Source of the DNA: Streptomyces sp. NBC_01267
Lineage (GTDB): Bacteria; Actinomycetota; Actinomycetes; Streptomycetales; Streptomycetaceae
Direction: 5' to 3'
Assembly: GCF_036241575.1 (NCBI RefSeq)
Contig: NZ_CP108455.1
Coordinates: 5,707,501 to 5,771,500, forward strand
DNA length: 64,000 nucleotides
The notes beneath the pieces are model-generated. The model was not told the origin of the DNA, did no database searches, and saw only the letters and a list, made by a program, of their open reading frames with translations. Shown one piece after another: positions 47,009 to 55,837 of the stretch. A program made the position numbers and the translations under genes. The number at the start of each line of letters is the position of its first letter. The stretch's first letter is position 1.

Positions 47009-47048
47009 TCCAGGGTGGCCCTGGACTGGTACTTCGGCCGATCGGCCG
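47009..47048. promoter_or_regulatory. two palindromes upstream of accB
   Basis: TCCAGGGtggCCCTGGA (47009-47025) and the perfect 14-bp CGGCCGATCGGCCG (47035-47048) lie 92-131 bases before accB and 71 bases after the PL8 stop. The first may serve as a terminator stem; the second is a candidate operator. Confidence 0.4.
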
Positions 47049-47139
47049 GGGACTTCTGTCCAGGGCAACCAGGAAACTGGTCCGGAGACTGTACGAAGTG
47101 CACTGCGTATTTTCTTGGCAGGCTTCGTAGGGTCAGTAC

Positions 47140-48723
47140 ATGACCGTTTTGGACGAGACCGTGGGTGAGCCCACCGACGCGCGTGGCCGGGTGGCCGAGC
47201 TGCTGGCGCTGCGTGAGCAGGCGCGGCGCGGACCGAGTGAGCGCGCGACCGAGGCCCAGCACGCGAAGGGCAAGCTGACGGCGCGCGAGCGCATCGAGCT
47301 GCTGGTGGACCCGGGCTCGTTCAGGGAGGTCGAGCAGCTGCGGCGGCACCGGGCGACCGGGTTCGGCCTTGAGGCGAAGAAGCCGTACACCGACGGTGTC
47401 ATCACCGGGTGGGGCACGGTCGACGGCCGGACGGTCTTCGTCTATGCGCACGACTTCCGGATCTTCGGCGGCGCGCTGGGCGAGGCGCACGCCACGAAGA
47501 TCCACAAGATCATGGACATGGCGATCTCGGCGGGTGCGCCGCTGGTGTCGCTGAACGACGGTGCGGGCGCCCGTATCCAGGAGGGTGTCTCGGCGCTCGC
47601 CGGGTACGGCGGCATCTTCCAGCGCAACACCAAGGCGTCCGGGGTCATCCCGCAGATCTCGGTGATGCTCGGCCCGTGCGCGGGCGGCGCGGCGTACTCG
47701 CCCGCCCTGACCGACTTCGTCTTCATGGTCCGTGAGACCTCCCAGATGTTCATCACCGGACCGGACGTGGTCCGCGCGGTGACCGGTGAGGAGATCACCC
47801 AGAACGGGCTCGGCGGCGCCGACGTGCACGCCGAGACCTCCGGCGTCGCGCACTTCGCGTACGACGACGAGGAGACCTGCATCGCCGAGGTCCGCTACCT
47901 CATCTCGATGCTCCCCTCGAACAACCGTGAGAACCCGCCGTCGCACCCCAGCGAGGACCCGGCCGACCGGCGTTCCGAGGTTCTGCTCGACCTGGTGCCC
48001 GCGGACGGCAACCGCCCGTACGACATGCACAAGGTCATCGAGGAGCTCGTCGACGACGGCGACTACCTGGAGATCCACGAGCGCTGGGCCCGCAACATCA
48101 TCTGCGCCCTCGCCCGGATGGACGGACAGGTCGTCGGCATCGTCGCCAACCAGCCGCAGTCCCTGGCGGGTGTGCTGGACATCGAGGCGTCCGAGAAGGC
48201 CGCGCGCTTCGTGCAGATGTGTGACGCTTTCAATATCCCGATCATCACGCTGCTCGACGTGCCCGGCTTCCTGCCGGGTGTGGACCAGGAGCACGGTGGC
48301 ATCATCCGGCACGGGGCGAAGCTGCTCTACGCGTACTGCAACGCGACCGTGCCGCGGATCTCGCTGATCCTGCGCAAGGCCTACGGGGGTGCGTACATCG
48401 TCATGGACTCCCAGTCCATCGGCGCCGACCTCACCTACGCCTGGCCCACCAACGAGATCGCGGTGATGGGCGCCGAGGGCGCGGCCAACGTCATCTTCCG
48501 CAAGCAGATCGCCGAGGCCGAGGACCCCGACGCCATGCGTGCCCGCATGGTCAAGGAGTACAAGGCCGAGCTGATGCACCCCTACTACGCCGCGGAGCGC
48601 GGGCTGGTCGACGACGTCATCGACCCGGCCGAGACCCGTGAAGTGCTCATCGCCTCGCTCGCGATGCTGCGGACCAAGCACGCCGATCTGCCCTCGCGCA
48701 AGCACGGCAACCCGCCTCAGTAA
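47140..48723 (+). CDS. accB: acyl-CoA carboxylase carboxyltransferase (beta) subunit, AccB-type
   Basis: 527 residues. Transfers carboxyl from biotin (on an AccA subunit encoded elsewhere) to acetyl-, propionyl- or butyryl-CoA, giving malonyl-/methylmalonyl-/ethylmalonyl-CoA for fatty acids and polyketides. Motifs: KGKLTARERIELL, oxyanion glycines in GPCAGGAAYSPAL and the C-domain RKAYGGAYIVMDS. The residue that governs specificity (Asp422 in PccB, Ile422 in AccB of S. coelicolor, from memory) is Ile420 here, which supports AccB over PccB. ATG 47140 follows TAGGGT. The epsilon gene follows after 29 bases. Confidence 0.95.
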   Translation: MTVLDETVGEPTDARGRVAELLALREQARRGPSERATEAQHAKGKLTARERIELLVDPGSFREVEQLRRHRATGFGLEAKKPYTDGVITGWGTVDGRTVFVYAHDFRIFGGALGEAHATKIHKIMDMAISAGAPLVSLNDGAGARIQEGVSALAGYGGIFQRNTKASGVIPQISVMLGPCAGGAAYSPALTDFVFMVRETSQMFITGPDVVRAVTGEEITQNGLGGADVHAETSGVAHFAYDDEETCIAEVRYLISMLPSNNRENPPSHPSEDPADRRSEVLLDLVPADGNRPYDMHKVIEELVDDGDYLEIHERWARNIICALARMDGQVVGIVANQPQSLAGVLDIEASEKAARFVQMCDAFNIPIITLLDVPGFLPGVDQEHGGIIRHGAKLLYAYCNATVPRISLILRKAYGGAYIVMDSQSIGADLTYAWPTNEIAVMGAEGAANVIFRKQIAEAEDPDAMRARMVKEYKAELMHPYYAAERGLVDDVIDPAETREVLIASLAMLRTKHADLPSRKHGNPPQ

Positions 48724-48752
48724 CCCGCACGCCTCAGCAGAGGAGACACACC

Positions 48753-48959
48753 TTGAGTACTCCCACCGCCGCCGCATCGCTGCTCCGGGTCGAGAAGGGG
48801 CACGCGGAGCCGGAGGAGCTGGCCGCGATCACCGCGATCCTGCTGGCCCGCGCCGGTACGCAGCCCGCGGCCCCGGCCCACGTGAGCCGCTCCACGGCCG
48901 GCTGGCGCCGCCTGGAGCGCACGCCGGGATTCCGCGCGCCGCACTCCTGGCAGGGCTGA
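48753..48959 (+). CDS. accE: acyl-CoA carboxylase epsilon subunit
   Basis: 68 residues from TTG 48753 behind GAGGAGA. The short AccE/PccE type: an N-terminal helix (LLRVEKGHAEPEELAAITAIL) that binds the AccB hexamer, with an ELAAxxAxLxAR pattern, and a C-terminal tail ending WRRLERTPGFRAPHSWQG, typical of the family. It stimulates the carboxylase complex. Same operon as accB. Confidence 0.93.
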   Translation: MSTPTAAASLLRVEKGHAEPEELAAITAILLARAGTQPAAPAHVSRSTAGWRRLERTPGFRAPHSWQG

Positions 48960-49043
48960 GCCCCTGGCTTCCGGGCCCTCGCTGCTCCCTCCGGGGAGCG
49001 GCGGGGGCCTGTTTCTTGTGTCCCCGGTCCGCCGGGACGAACC

Positions 49044-49095
49044 AAGCCCGTCCGGCGACCGAGGACACCCTTGGAGCCCCTCCGGCGATCGAGGA
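49044..49095. repeat. two copies of the GCCCGTCCGGCGA intergenic repeat
   Basis: AAGCCCGTCCGGCGACCGAG at 49044 and a variant with GCCCCTCCGGCGATCGAGGA at 49076, spaced 30 bases. Same family as the three in-frame copies at 34330-34401. They lie in the gap between accE and the conservon terminator. Confidence 0.8.
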
Positions 49096-49131
49096 GCCGG
49101 GGCGGTGGGGCGGGAGCCCCGCAGGCAGCAG

Positions 49132-49163
49132 AAGGCCCGCACCCCCGAAAGGGCGCGGGCCTT
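49132..49163. terminator. bidirectional terminator between accE and the conservon
   Basis: Stem AAGGCCCGC-CCC / GGG-GCGGGCCTT with a single A-C mismatch and a 6-base loop, 22 bases past the cvnD stop on the minus strand. Confidence 0.75.
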
Positions 49164-49184
49164 CGTCGCGTACTGGCCGCGGAC

Positions 49185-49766
49185 CTACCGCAGGCGGGCC
49201 ATCAGCGCGTGCTCCACCAGCGTGATCAGCGCGCTCTTCGCGTCCGCGCGGTGTCGCGCGTCGGTGGTGAGGATCGGGGTGTCCGGCCCGATCTGGAGCG
49301 CCTCGCGGACCTCGTCGGGGGTGTACGGCTGGTGTCCGTCGAAGCCGTTGAGGGCGATGACGAACGGCAGCCCCGAGTTCTCGAAGTAGTCCACCGCCGG
49401 GAAGCAGTCGGCGAGGCGGCGGGTGTCGACCATGACCACGGCGCCGATCGCGCCGCGCACCAGGTCGTCCCACATGAACCAGAAACGGTCCTGCCCGGGG
49501 GTGCCGAACAGGTACAGGATCAGATCCTGGTCCAAGGTGATGCGTCCGAAGTCCATGGCCACCGTCGTGGTGGTCTTGTCCCCGGTGTGCGTGAGGTCGT
49601 CGATGCCTGCCGAAGCAGACGTCATGACGGCCTCGGTACGCAGCGGGTTGATCTCCGAGACGGCGCCTACGAACGTGGTTTTGCCCACGCCGAAGCCCCC
49701 TGCCACCACGATCTTCGCGGAGGTAGTGGAGCGGGCTGCACCGCCGCTAGAGCTTGCGAAGTCCAC
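49185..49766 (-). CDS. cvnD: conservon GTPase (Ras-like, ATP/GTP-binding), downstream copy
   Basis: 193 residues. P-loop GGFGVGKTT, switch region with TTTTVAMDFGRI, G3-like FGTPGQDRF, and ALNGFDG in place of the usual N-K-x-D. This is the CvnD GTPase of Streptomyces conservons, thought to act with CvnA/B/C in membrane-linked signalling comparable to a G-protein. It overlaps cvnC by 20 bases. It differs from the upstream copy (54325-54906) at only five residues and includes a 92-base stretch identical in DNA (49300-49391). Confidence 0.95.
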   Translation of the reverse strand: MDFASSSGGAARSTTSAKIVVAGGFGVGKTTFVGAVSEINPLRTEAVMTSASAGIDDLTHTGDKTTTTVAMDFGRITLDQDLILYLFGTPGQDRFWFMWDDLVRGAIGAVVMVDTRRLADCFPAVDYFENSGLPFVIALNGFDGHQPYTPDEVREALQIGPDTPILTTDARHRADAKSALITLVEHALMARLR

Positions 49767-50298
49767 TGAGCACCCTTTCGAGCAGTGTCACATCTGGCTG
49801 GCCGCCGACGGCATCGTCGCCGCCGGGCTGATGAATCGCGACGAGCCCGGCCTCGGCCAGATCGGCGACGAGGATGCGGGCGACGCCGAGGGGAATCGTG
49901 AGCAGCGCCGAGATCTCGGCAACGGACTTGATCTCGACGCAGAGTCGGCAGATCCGCTGGTGCTCGGGCAACTGCCCGTGCAACTGCGAAGGTTCTGCCG
50001 TGGTGCTGACCAGTGCCTCGATGGCGAGCTGGTAGCGCGGCCGGGTCCGGCCGCCGGTCATGGCGTACGGGCGTACCAAAGGATTGTGGGCCGCGGGAGC
50101 CGGATCCGGCTCAGGGGCCCAGTGCGGCTGCACCGGCTGGATACGGGGCGGCTGGTCGTACGGAGAAGGCGGCTGCGGCTCACCGGAGGGGCGACCGTGT
50201 CTGCCGGGCGTGGAGGGAAAATCGAAACGGTTCCGGTCGAACTCGCCCGGAGACTGCTGCCCGCCGTAGTAGGGGTGATCGCCTGGTGGTGTTGACAC
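49747..50298 (-). CDS. cvnC: conservon DUF742 protein, downstream copy
   Basis: 183 residues from GTG 50298 (GGAGG upstream). A ~70-residue Pro/Gln-rich N-terminus precedes the DUF742 domain (PLVRPYAMTGGRTRPRYQLA, then IEALVSTTAE ... LPEHQRICRLC ... LLERVLSGLRKL). DUF742 has a winged-helix-like fold and is the third member of each conservon. The other copy (54887-55294) lacks most of this N-terminal extension. The 3' end overlaps cvnD by 20 bases, so translation is coupled. Confidence 0.93.
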   Translation of the reverse strand: MSTPPGDHPYYGGQQSPGEFDRNRFDFPSTPGRHGRPSGEPQPPSPYDQPPRIQPVQPHWAPEPDPAPAAHNPLVRPYAMTGGRTRPRYQLAIEALVSTTAEPSQLHGQLPEHQRICRLCVEIKSVAEISALLTIPLGVARILVADLAEAGLVAIHQPGGDDAVGGQPDVTLLERVLSGLRKL

Positions 50299-50387
50299 GT
50301 TTCCTCCTCCGACTGCCGGTCGCTGTTCCTGTGGAGCCGCGCCACCGCACCATAAGGCGCGGTGGCCAGAAACGCACTGTCTGTTTG

Positions 50388-50810
50388 CTAGTTGAGAAGG
50401 CTGCCCTGCAATTCCGCACGGAGGTCCGGGGTGAGCACGTTGCCCGCACGGTCCACCAGCAGGGCCATCTCGTACCCCACCAGACCGATGTCGGCCTCGG
50501 GATGGGCGAGTACGGCCAGCGAGGAACCGTCGGAGACGGACATGATGAAGAGGAAGCCGCGCTCCATCTCCACGACGGTCTGGTTGACATGACCGCCCTC
50601 GAAGATCCGGGACGCCCCCGCGGTGAGCGAGGTCAACCCGGAAGCGACTGCCGCCAACTGGTCGGCGCGGTCACGCGGAAAGCCTTCGGACATCGCCAGA
50701 AGGAGTCCGTCGGCGGAGACCACCACGGTGTGGGACACCCCGGGGGTGTTGTCCACGAAGTTGGTGATCAACCAGTTCAGGTTCTGCGCCGCCTGGCTCA
50801 TCGGGCTCAC
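50388..50810 (-). CDS. cvnB: conservon roadblock/LC7 protein, downstream copy
   Basis: 140 residues. GTG 50810 is chosen because AGGAG lies 7 bases upstream; the ATG three codons later is too far. It begins MSPMSQAAQNLNWLITNFVD, the signature of conservon roadblock/LC7 proteins, followed by VVVSADGLLLAMSEGFPRD. Roadblock domains bind small GTPases, so it probably regulates CvnD. The start is 1 base beyond the cvnA stop. It differs from the upstream copy by eight residues within the 137 residues from Met4. Confidence 0.95.
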   Translation of the reverse strand: MSPMSQAAQNLNWLITNFVDNTPGVSHTVVVSADGLLLAMSEGFPRDRADQLAAVASGLTSLTAGASRIFEGGHVNQTVVEMERGFLFIMSVSDGSSLAVLAHPEADIGLVGYEMALLVDRAGNVLTPDLRAELQGSLLN

Positions 50811-50811
50811 A

Positions 50812-53800
50812 CTAACGCTCCTGGTTGTAGGTGCTGTCAGGACCACTGTGGTGAATCCCGGTGGCCTGACCGTTCGTGTCACTACCTTCATTGCGTCCCC
50901 GCAGGACGCCACGGCGCAGGTTGCTCAACCTGCCCCGGACGTCTTCGGGCGCGCGGGAGACCTGGGGGCCGCCCTGCGGGGTCTGTTCAGCCTTGCCCTC
51001 GACCAAGTTGGCCTTGGGCACCCGCACGGGGAGGCCGGAGGGGGTGACCCCGCCTGCCTTCGGCTCGCGCAGCTTCTCCGCCCGCTGCCAGCGCTCGTCG
51101 TTCGACGACTGCCAGTCCTCGGGTCCGCTGCGTTCCCCGTCCCCACTCTGCTGTTCGGGGTCCGGCTTCGGCGGCTGCGGCTGACCTCCGCGGCGGGGAA
51201 GCCCTGCGTCGGTCAGTTCGTGGGAGGTGCTCGGAGACGGTCCCGGACGGGGGAAGCCTACGCGCTCGGAAGCGCTCGCGGGAGCGACCGGAGCAGATTC
51301 CGCTTCCGGCTGGTAAGCCGTCCGAAAACCGTCCTGGTACGTGGCCTGACCAGCCCAGTCGTCCTGATGTGCCTGGGGGTCGAACGGGCTGTCGTACGAA
51401 GCCTGCTGAGCCGCCGGGGCGAGGTGTCCGGAGTCCGTCGGAACCGGTTCCGCATAGTCAGTTCCGGGGTAGCCGTCGGAGCCCGGGTAGCCGTTCTGTC
51501 CGTACGACTCCTGCTGCGGCTGCGCCGGCTGCTGTACGTACTGCGCGTAGTCCTCGTGCTGCGGCTGCTGGTACTGCTGCCGGCCGAACTCGTCCTGCCC
51601 GTAACCGGCCTGAGCAGGCGCCTCGTCGCGGAAGAGCGGCCGTCCGCCGCCGGAGGACGGTCCGTCCAGCGCGGGCCGCCCGCGCGGCGGTGCGACGGGC
51701 AGCGGCTGAAGGGGCTCGCCGTCGCCGTACCGGGTGTCGTCGAAGCCGAGTTCGGCCGCCGTCGGCGACGGAGCGGTCTCGAAGGACAGCTGTTCCCGGG
51801 ACTGCTGCTCGGGAATGATCGAGGAGACGTCGAAGTCGTCCGCGGGCAGCGGCTCGCCGCCGCCCCCGTGGGTGATGGCGTCGGGGAGCATGACCAGCGA
51901 AGTGGTGCCCGCCTGCTCGCCCGAGGGGCGCAGCTGGACCCGTACCCCGTGCCGGTCGGCGAGGCGGCCCACCACGAAGAGCCCCATGCGCTGCGAGATC
52001 GCCGCGTCCACCGTCGGCGGGTTGGCCAGCTTGTGGTTGATGTCCGCGAAGTCCTCGGCGGTGAGGCCGATGCCCTTGTCATGGATCTCGATCATCACCC
52101 GGCCGTCCGGCAGCCGGGTCGCGGTGACCCGCACCTTGGTCTGCGGCGAGGAGAACGTGGTCGCGTTCTCCAGCAGCTCGGCGAGCAGATGCACGAGGTC
52201 GGTGACGGCCTGGCCGTGGATCTCGGTCTCGGTGACGCCGGTCAGCTCGATGCGCTCGTACGACTCGACCTCCGACGACGCGGCCCGCAGCACATCGACG
52301 AGCGGCACCGGCTGGTTCCACCGGCGGCCGGGCTCCTCACCCGCGAGGACCAGCAGGTTCTCACCGTTGCGGCGCATCCGGGTCGCCAGGTGGTCCAGCT
52401 TGAAGAGGCTCTCCAACTGCTCCGGCTCGGCCTCGCGGTTCTCCAGCGCGGTGATCAGCGTCAGCTGGCCCTCGATGAGCGACTGGTTGCGGCGCGAGAG
52501 GTTGGTGAAGATCGCGTTGACGTTGCCCCGGAGCATGGCCTGCTCGGACGCGAGCCGGACCGCCTCACGGTGGACCTGGTCGAAGGCGCGGGCGACCTCG
52601 CCGATCTCGTCCTGGGTGTTGATCGGGATGGGCTGTACGCGGGTGTCCACCCGGCCCGGATCGGTACGCGAGAGCTGGTCGACCAGCGTCGGCAGCCGCT
52701 GCTCGGCTATCCCGAAGGCGGCCGTGCGCAGCCGTCGCATCGCGTGGCTCATCTGGCGGGCCATCATCCCGGCCAGCACGAAGGCCGCGAGGAGGGCGAC
52801 CAGGACGACGGCGCCGTTGGTGACGGCGTCCTTCTTCGCGTCGCGCGAGATCTTCGCCGCGTCCCCGACCGCGTTGTCGACCAGGTGTTTCTCCAGGGCG
52901 CTGTAGCCGTTGAACTTCACCCCGGCCGCCGTGCTCCAGGATTCGGCCGTGATGCCCTTGGCCCGCAGCGCGGCGGGGCTCTGGCCCTTGCCGATCTCCG
53001 CCGCGATGCCGTCGAACACCGAACCGCCCTTGGACGGCGGCGTCACATAGGACTTCTTCGCGTCCTTGGCCGCCTGCCTGTCCTGGTCGATTCGGGTCCT
53101 GCCCGAGGCGGCCTGCGCCGCCATCTCCGACTTCAGGTTGTCGGCGTCGGCCTGGGTGCCGCCGGAGAGGTACTCCTGGAGGGCGATCTGCTCCAGGTAG
53201 TTGTACGAGTTGAAGGCGACGACCTGTGCCTGGAAGGTCGCGGGATCCTTGCTGGGCCGCACCAGCAGATGGGTGCCGATGGCCCGCTGAAGCGATTCTG
53301 CGGCCTGGGCCAGCTGGATCGCGTAGACCGTACGCCCGTAGCTGGTGATGTTGCCGGTGCCGAGGCCGAGTTCGTTGGAGAACTCCATCAGCGAGTGCTG
53401 GACCTTGACGTAGCCCTCTTCGGTCCTCACCGGGTCCATCGCCTGGATGTAGGCGGTCTTGCGCAGCGTGGGGAGGGTGGGTTCCTCGACCCGGAAGAGC
53501 TGCAGACGGCGCTGGAGGCCCTTCTTCCGGGGCAGGTTCTTCACCGCGGTGTCGAAGGACTTCGCGGCGTCGTCGGTGCGCCGGTACGCCTCGGCGACGA
53601 GCGCGTTGCCGTCGCGGTGGTTGGACAGCAGCGGCTCGGCGCTGATGTCGCGCTCGGCCAGCAGCGCCTCGCTGTACGCGGAGGCGGCCCGTACGACGAG
53701 AGCGACCTGCTCGGCGTCCTGCGCCTGGTTCCAGGTGGTGATCGAGTCCTTGACCTGGAATCCGCCCATGACCAGGCCGACGACGACCGGGATGAGGAGG

Positions 53801-53988
53801 ATCGCGTTGAGCTTGGTGGGCACACGCCAGTTGCGAGGCGACAGTCTGCTCCCGCTGCTGCCGAGGTCACCGTCCCCCGAGGGGGTGGCAGCCCCGGTCC
53901 TTCCGGCGGAAGACGCAGCCGACCGCGACGGCGGGGTGAAGTTCCCCCGCGTCTGTTCCGCCGCGGAGCTGTTCCTGCTTCGCCTCAC
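50812..53988 (-). CDS. cvnA: conservon sensor-kinase-like protein, downstream copy
   Basis: 1058 residues from GTG 53988. Basic N-terminus, membrane helix ~60-78 (LNAILLIPVVVGLVMGG), extracellular nitrate/nitrite-sensing (NIT)-type domain ~80-380, second helix ~385-407, HAMP, then an unusual kinase core: KLDHLATRMRRNGENLL (~530) and an ATPase N-box LLAELLENATTFSSPQTK (~606) with DKGIGL. The ~350-residue C-terminus is Pro/Gln/Tyr-rich and ends with EDVRGRLSNLRRGVLRGR, a motif shared by both copies. Inferred: membrane sensor feeding the CvnB/C/D module; histidine phosphorylation is not proven in this family. Confidence 0.95.
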   Translation of the reverse strand: MRRSRNSSAAEQTRGNFTPPSRSAASSAGRTGAATPSGDGDLGSSGSRLSPRNWRVPTKLNAILLIPVVVGLVMGGFQVKDSITTWNQAQDAEQVALVVRAASAYSEALLAERDISAEPLLSNHRDGNALVAEAYRRTDDAAKSFDTAVKNLPRKKGLQRRLQLFRVEEPTLPTLRKTAYIQAMDPVRTEEGYVKVQHSLMEFSNELGLGTGNITSYGRTVYAIQLAQAAESLQRAIGTHLLVRPSKDPATFQAQVVAFNSYNYLEQIALQEYLSGGTQADADNLKSEMAAQAASGRTRIDQDRQAAKDAKKSYVTPPSKGGSVFDGIAAEIGKGQSPAALRAKGITAESWSTAAGVKFNGYSALEKHLVDNAVGDAAKISRDAKKDAVTNGAVVLVALLAAFVLAGMMARQMSHAMRRLRTAAFGIAEQRLPTLVDQLSRTDPGRVDTRVQPIPINTQDEIGEVARAFDQVHREAVRLASEQAMLRGNVNAIFTNLSRRNQSLIEGQLTLITALENREAEPEQLESLFKLDHLATRMRRNGENLLVLAGEEPGRRWNQPVPLVDVLRAASSEVESYERIELTGVTETEIHGQAVTDLVHLLAELLENATTFSSPQTKVRVTATRLPDGRVMIEIHDKGIGLTAEDFADINHKLANPPTVDAAISQRMGLFVVGRLADRHGVRVQLRPSGEQAGTTSLVMLPDAITHGGGGEPLPADDFDVSSIIPEQQSREQLSFETAPSPTAAELGFDDTRYGDGEPLQPLPVAPPRGRPALDGPSSGGGRPLFRDEAPAQAGYGQDEFGRQQYQQPQHEDYAQYVQQPAQPQQESYGQNGYPGSDGYPGTDYAEPVPTDSGHLAPAAQQASYDSPFDPQAHQDDWAGQATYQDGFRTAYQPEAESAPVAPASASERVGFPRPGPSPSTSHELTDAGLPRRGGQPQPPKPDPEQQSGDGERSGPEDWQSSNDERWQRAEKLREPKAGGVTPSGLPVRVPKANLVEGKAEQTPQGGPQVSRAPEDVRGRLSNLRRGVLRGRNEGSDTNGQATGIHHSGPDSTYNQER

Positions 53989-54324
53989 TCGACCAACAAC
54001 CTCTCGGCGTCGGCACCTACGGTGTGCCGTTTTCGTTCAGAGCCGTACTACTCGGGAGTTCGTCGAATTCCAGCACGTCGGGCGGCATGGCTCCAAACAG
54101 CTGGAACCAGCCGCACCGAGTGGCGTACGCCTCAGATAAAACGGTCATACAGAGCGAGCCCAGCCAAAAGCAGGGACCGATATGAGCACAGCGACACCGA
54201 TCGAGTGCAACGGGTGTCCGCAGTCGATGAATTCTCTGTCGAAACGTTATGAACATGGGGGCGGATCGTGTCAAAGGACGCAGCCCGCCCCAGAACACCT
54301 ACGGCAACTGCCGTATGGGGACGA
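53989..54324. other. 336-bp intergenic region between the two conservons
   Basis: No coding sequence is convincing here. It holds a short inverted repeat just beyond the upstream cvnD stop (TACGGCA/TGCCGTA, 54300-54315, possible weak terminator). It is A/T-richer around 54135-54265, where the cvnA promoter is likely. A 16-base motif at 54061-54076 is also found upstream of the other cvnA. Confidence 0.6.
54061..54076. promoter_or_regulatory. motif shared by both cvnA upstream regions (copy 1)
   Basis: CGTCGAATTCCAGCAC, 73 bases upstream of the GTG of the downstream cvnA. It matches 59803-59818 at 15 of 16 positions. Candidate regulator-binding site or leftover of the duplication. Confidence 0.5.
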
Positions 54325-54906
54325 CTACTTGAGACGTGCCATGAGTGCGTGCTCGACGAGGGTGATGAGTCCGCTCTTTGCATCTGCGCGGTGTCGCGCG
54401 TCCGTGGTGAGGATCGGGGTGTCGGGGCCGATCTGCAGGGCCTCGCGGACCTCGTCGGGGGTGTACGGCTGGTGTCCGTCGAAGCCGTTGAGGGCGATGA
54501 CGAACGGCAGCCCCGAGTTCTCGAAGTAGTCGACCGCCGGGAAGCAGTCGGACAGCCTGCGGGTGTCGACCAGCACGATGGCGCCGATCGCGCCGCGCAC
54601 CAGGTCGTCCCACATGAACCAGAAGCGGTCCTGCCCGGGGGTGCCGAACAGGTACAGGATCAGGTCCTGGTCGAGCGTGATGCGTCCGAAGTCCATGGCG
54701 ACGGTGGTCGTCGTCTTGTCCCCGGTGTGCGTGAGGTCGTCGATGCCCGCGGAAGCGGACGTCATGACGGCCTCGGTACGCAGCGGGTTGATCTCCGAGA
54801 CGGCGCCGACGAAGGTGGTCTTGCCGACGCCGAAGCCCCCCGCCACCACGATCTTCGCGGAGGTGGTCGATCGAGCCGCTCCGCCGCTAGAGCTTGCGAA
54901 GTCCAC
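54325..54906 (-). CDS. cvnD: conservon GTPase, upstream copy
   Basis: 193 residues with the same P-loop (GGFGVGKTT), FGTPGQDRF and ALNGFDG motifs as the copy at 49185. The two align without gaps at a constant 5140-base offset. Only five substitutions are present, all conservative or small (V/I, M/L, A/S, A/G, R/K). It overlaps cvnC by 20 bases, as in the other conservon. The near-identity implies recent duplication or ongoing gene conversion, and suggests that both GTPases could interact with either partner set. Confidence 0.95.
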   Translation of the reverse strand: MDFASSSGGAARSTTSAKIVVAGGFGVGKTTFVGAVSEINPLRTEAVMTSASAGIDDLTHTGDKTTTTVAMDFGRITLDQDLILYLFGTPGQDRFWFMWDDLVRGAIGAIVLVDTRRLSDCFPAVDYFENSGLPFVIALNGFDGHQPYTPDEVREALQIGPDTPILTTDARHRADAKSGLITLVEHALMARLK

Positions 54907-55294
54907 TGAGCACCCTTTCGAGCAGTGTGACGTCCGGGGTACCGCCGGCCTCGCCGTTGCCCGGCTGGTGGATGGCCACCATGCCGGCCTCCGCCAGGTC
55001 GGCCACGAGGATCCGGGCGACGCCCAGCGGCATCGAGAGCAGCGCCGAGACCTCGGCCACCGACTTGACCTCGCGGCACAGGTGGCAGATCCGCTGGTGC
55101 TCGGGGAGCAGGCCCGCGAGATGCACCGGGTCGGCCGTGGTGCTGACCAGCGCCTCGATGGCGAGCTGGTAGCGCGGCCGGGTCCGGCCGCCGGTCATGG
55201 CGTACGGACGTACCAGCGGCTGGTTGCCCTCACTGTCGTACGACGCGTCGTGCAGGGCGCCGTACGGATCGTGCGAGGCGGGGGGCGGGGTCAT
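54887..55294 (-). CDS. cvnC: conservon DUF742 protein, upstream copy
   Basis: 135 residues from ATG 55294 (GGAGG upstream). The N-terminal extension is short (MTPPPASHDPYGALHDASYD), then the DUF742 domain: NQPLVRPYAMTGGRTRPRYQ, LPEHQRICHLCREVKSVAEV, and LLERVLSGLRKL at the end. The start of the domain and the last residues match the other copy exactly, while the N-terminus and several internal positions differ. Confidence 0.94.
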   Translation of the reverse strand: MTPPPASHDPYGALHDASYDSEGNQPLVRPYAMTGGRTRPRYQLAIEALVSTTADPVHLAGLLPEHQRICHLCREVKSVAEVSALLSMPLGVARILVADLAEAGMVAIHQPGNGEAGGTPDVTLLERVLSGLRKL

Positions 55295-55414
55295 GGATCC
55301 TCCGGGCGTGACAGCGGTGAGTCGGAGTGCCGTCTGTTTGGGCCGGTGGGGGGGTCGGGATACGGCCGGACGGTAGGTGAGGAAGGTACGGGCAAAACCT
55401 GTGGGTGACGCTGT

Positions 55415-55837
55415 CTAGTGGAGCAAGCTCCCCTGGAGTTCGGCGCGCAGGTCCGGGGTGAGGACGCTGCCCGCACGGTCGACCAGCAGGGCCATCTCGT
55501 ATCCGACCAGACCGATGTCGCAGTCCGGGTGGGAGAGCACGGCCAGCGAGGAGCCGTCCGAGACCGACATGAGGAAGAGGAAGCCGCGCTCCATCTCCAC
55601 CACGGTCTGGGCGACGTCGCCGCCTTCGAAGATCCGGGAGGCACCCGCGGTGAGCGAGGTCAGCCCGGAGGCCACTGCCGCCAATTGGTCGGCACGGTCA
55701 CGCGGAAAGCCTTCGGACATGGCCAGAAGAAGTCCGTCGGCAGAGACCACCACCGTGTGGGACACCCCGGGGGTGTTGTCCACGAAGTTCGTGATCAACC
55801 AGTTCAGATTCTGCGCCGCCTGGCTCATCGGACTCAA
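55415..55837 (-). CDS. cvnB: conservon roadblock/LC7 protein, upstream copy
   Basis: 140 residues. A TTG start at 55837 (AGGAG 7 bases upstream), at the same position as the GTG of the other copy. It follows the cvnA stop with no gap. From Met4 the first ~70 residues (MSQAAQNLNWLITNFVDNTP through SRIFEGG) are identical to the downstream copy; the differences cluster in the second half (for example GGDVAQ vs GGHVNQ, HPDCD vs HPEAD). Probable GTPase-regulating partner of CvnD. Confidence 0.95.
   Translation of the reverse strand: MSPMSQAAQNLNWLITNFVDNTPGVSHTVVVSADGLLLAMSEGFPRDRADQLAAVASGLTSLTAGASRIFEGGDVAQTVVEMERGFLFLMSVSDGSSLAVLSHPDCDIGLVGYEMALLVDRAGSVLTPDLRAELQGSLLH

Noticed and set aside
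47069..47085. DasR site AAACTGGTCCGGAGACTG upstream of accB
   Set aside because: Only the left half matches; there is no palindromic right half.
42985..48777. Very long open frame on the minus strand opposite the GH101, PL8 and accB genes
   Set aside because: It is antisense to three well-supported genes, and its translation has the composition of a GC-codon shadow (Val/Gly/Arg/Asp-rich, no domains). High-GC genomes give such frames routinely.
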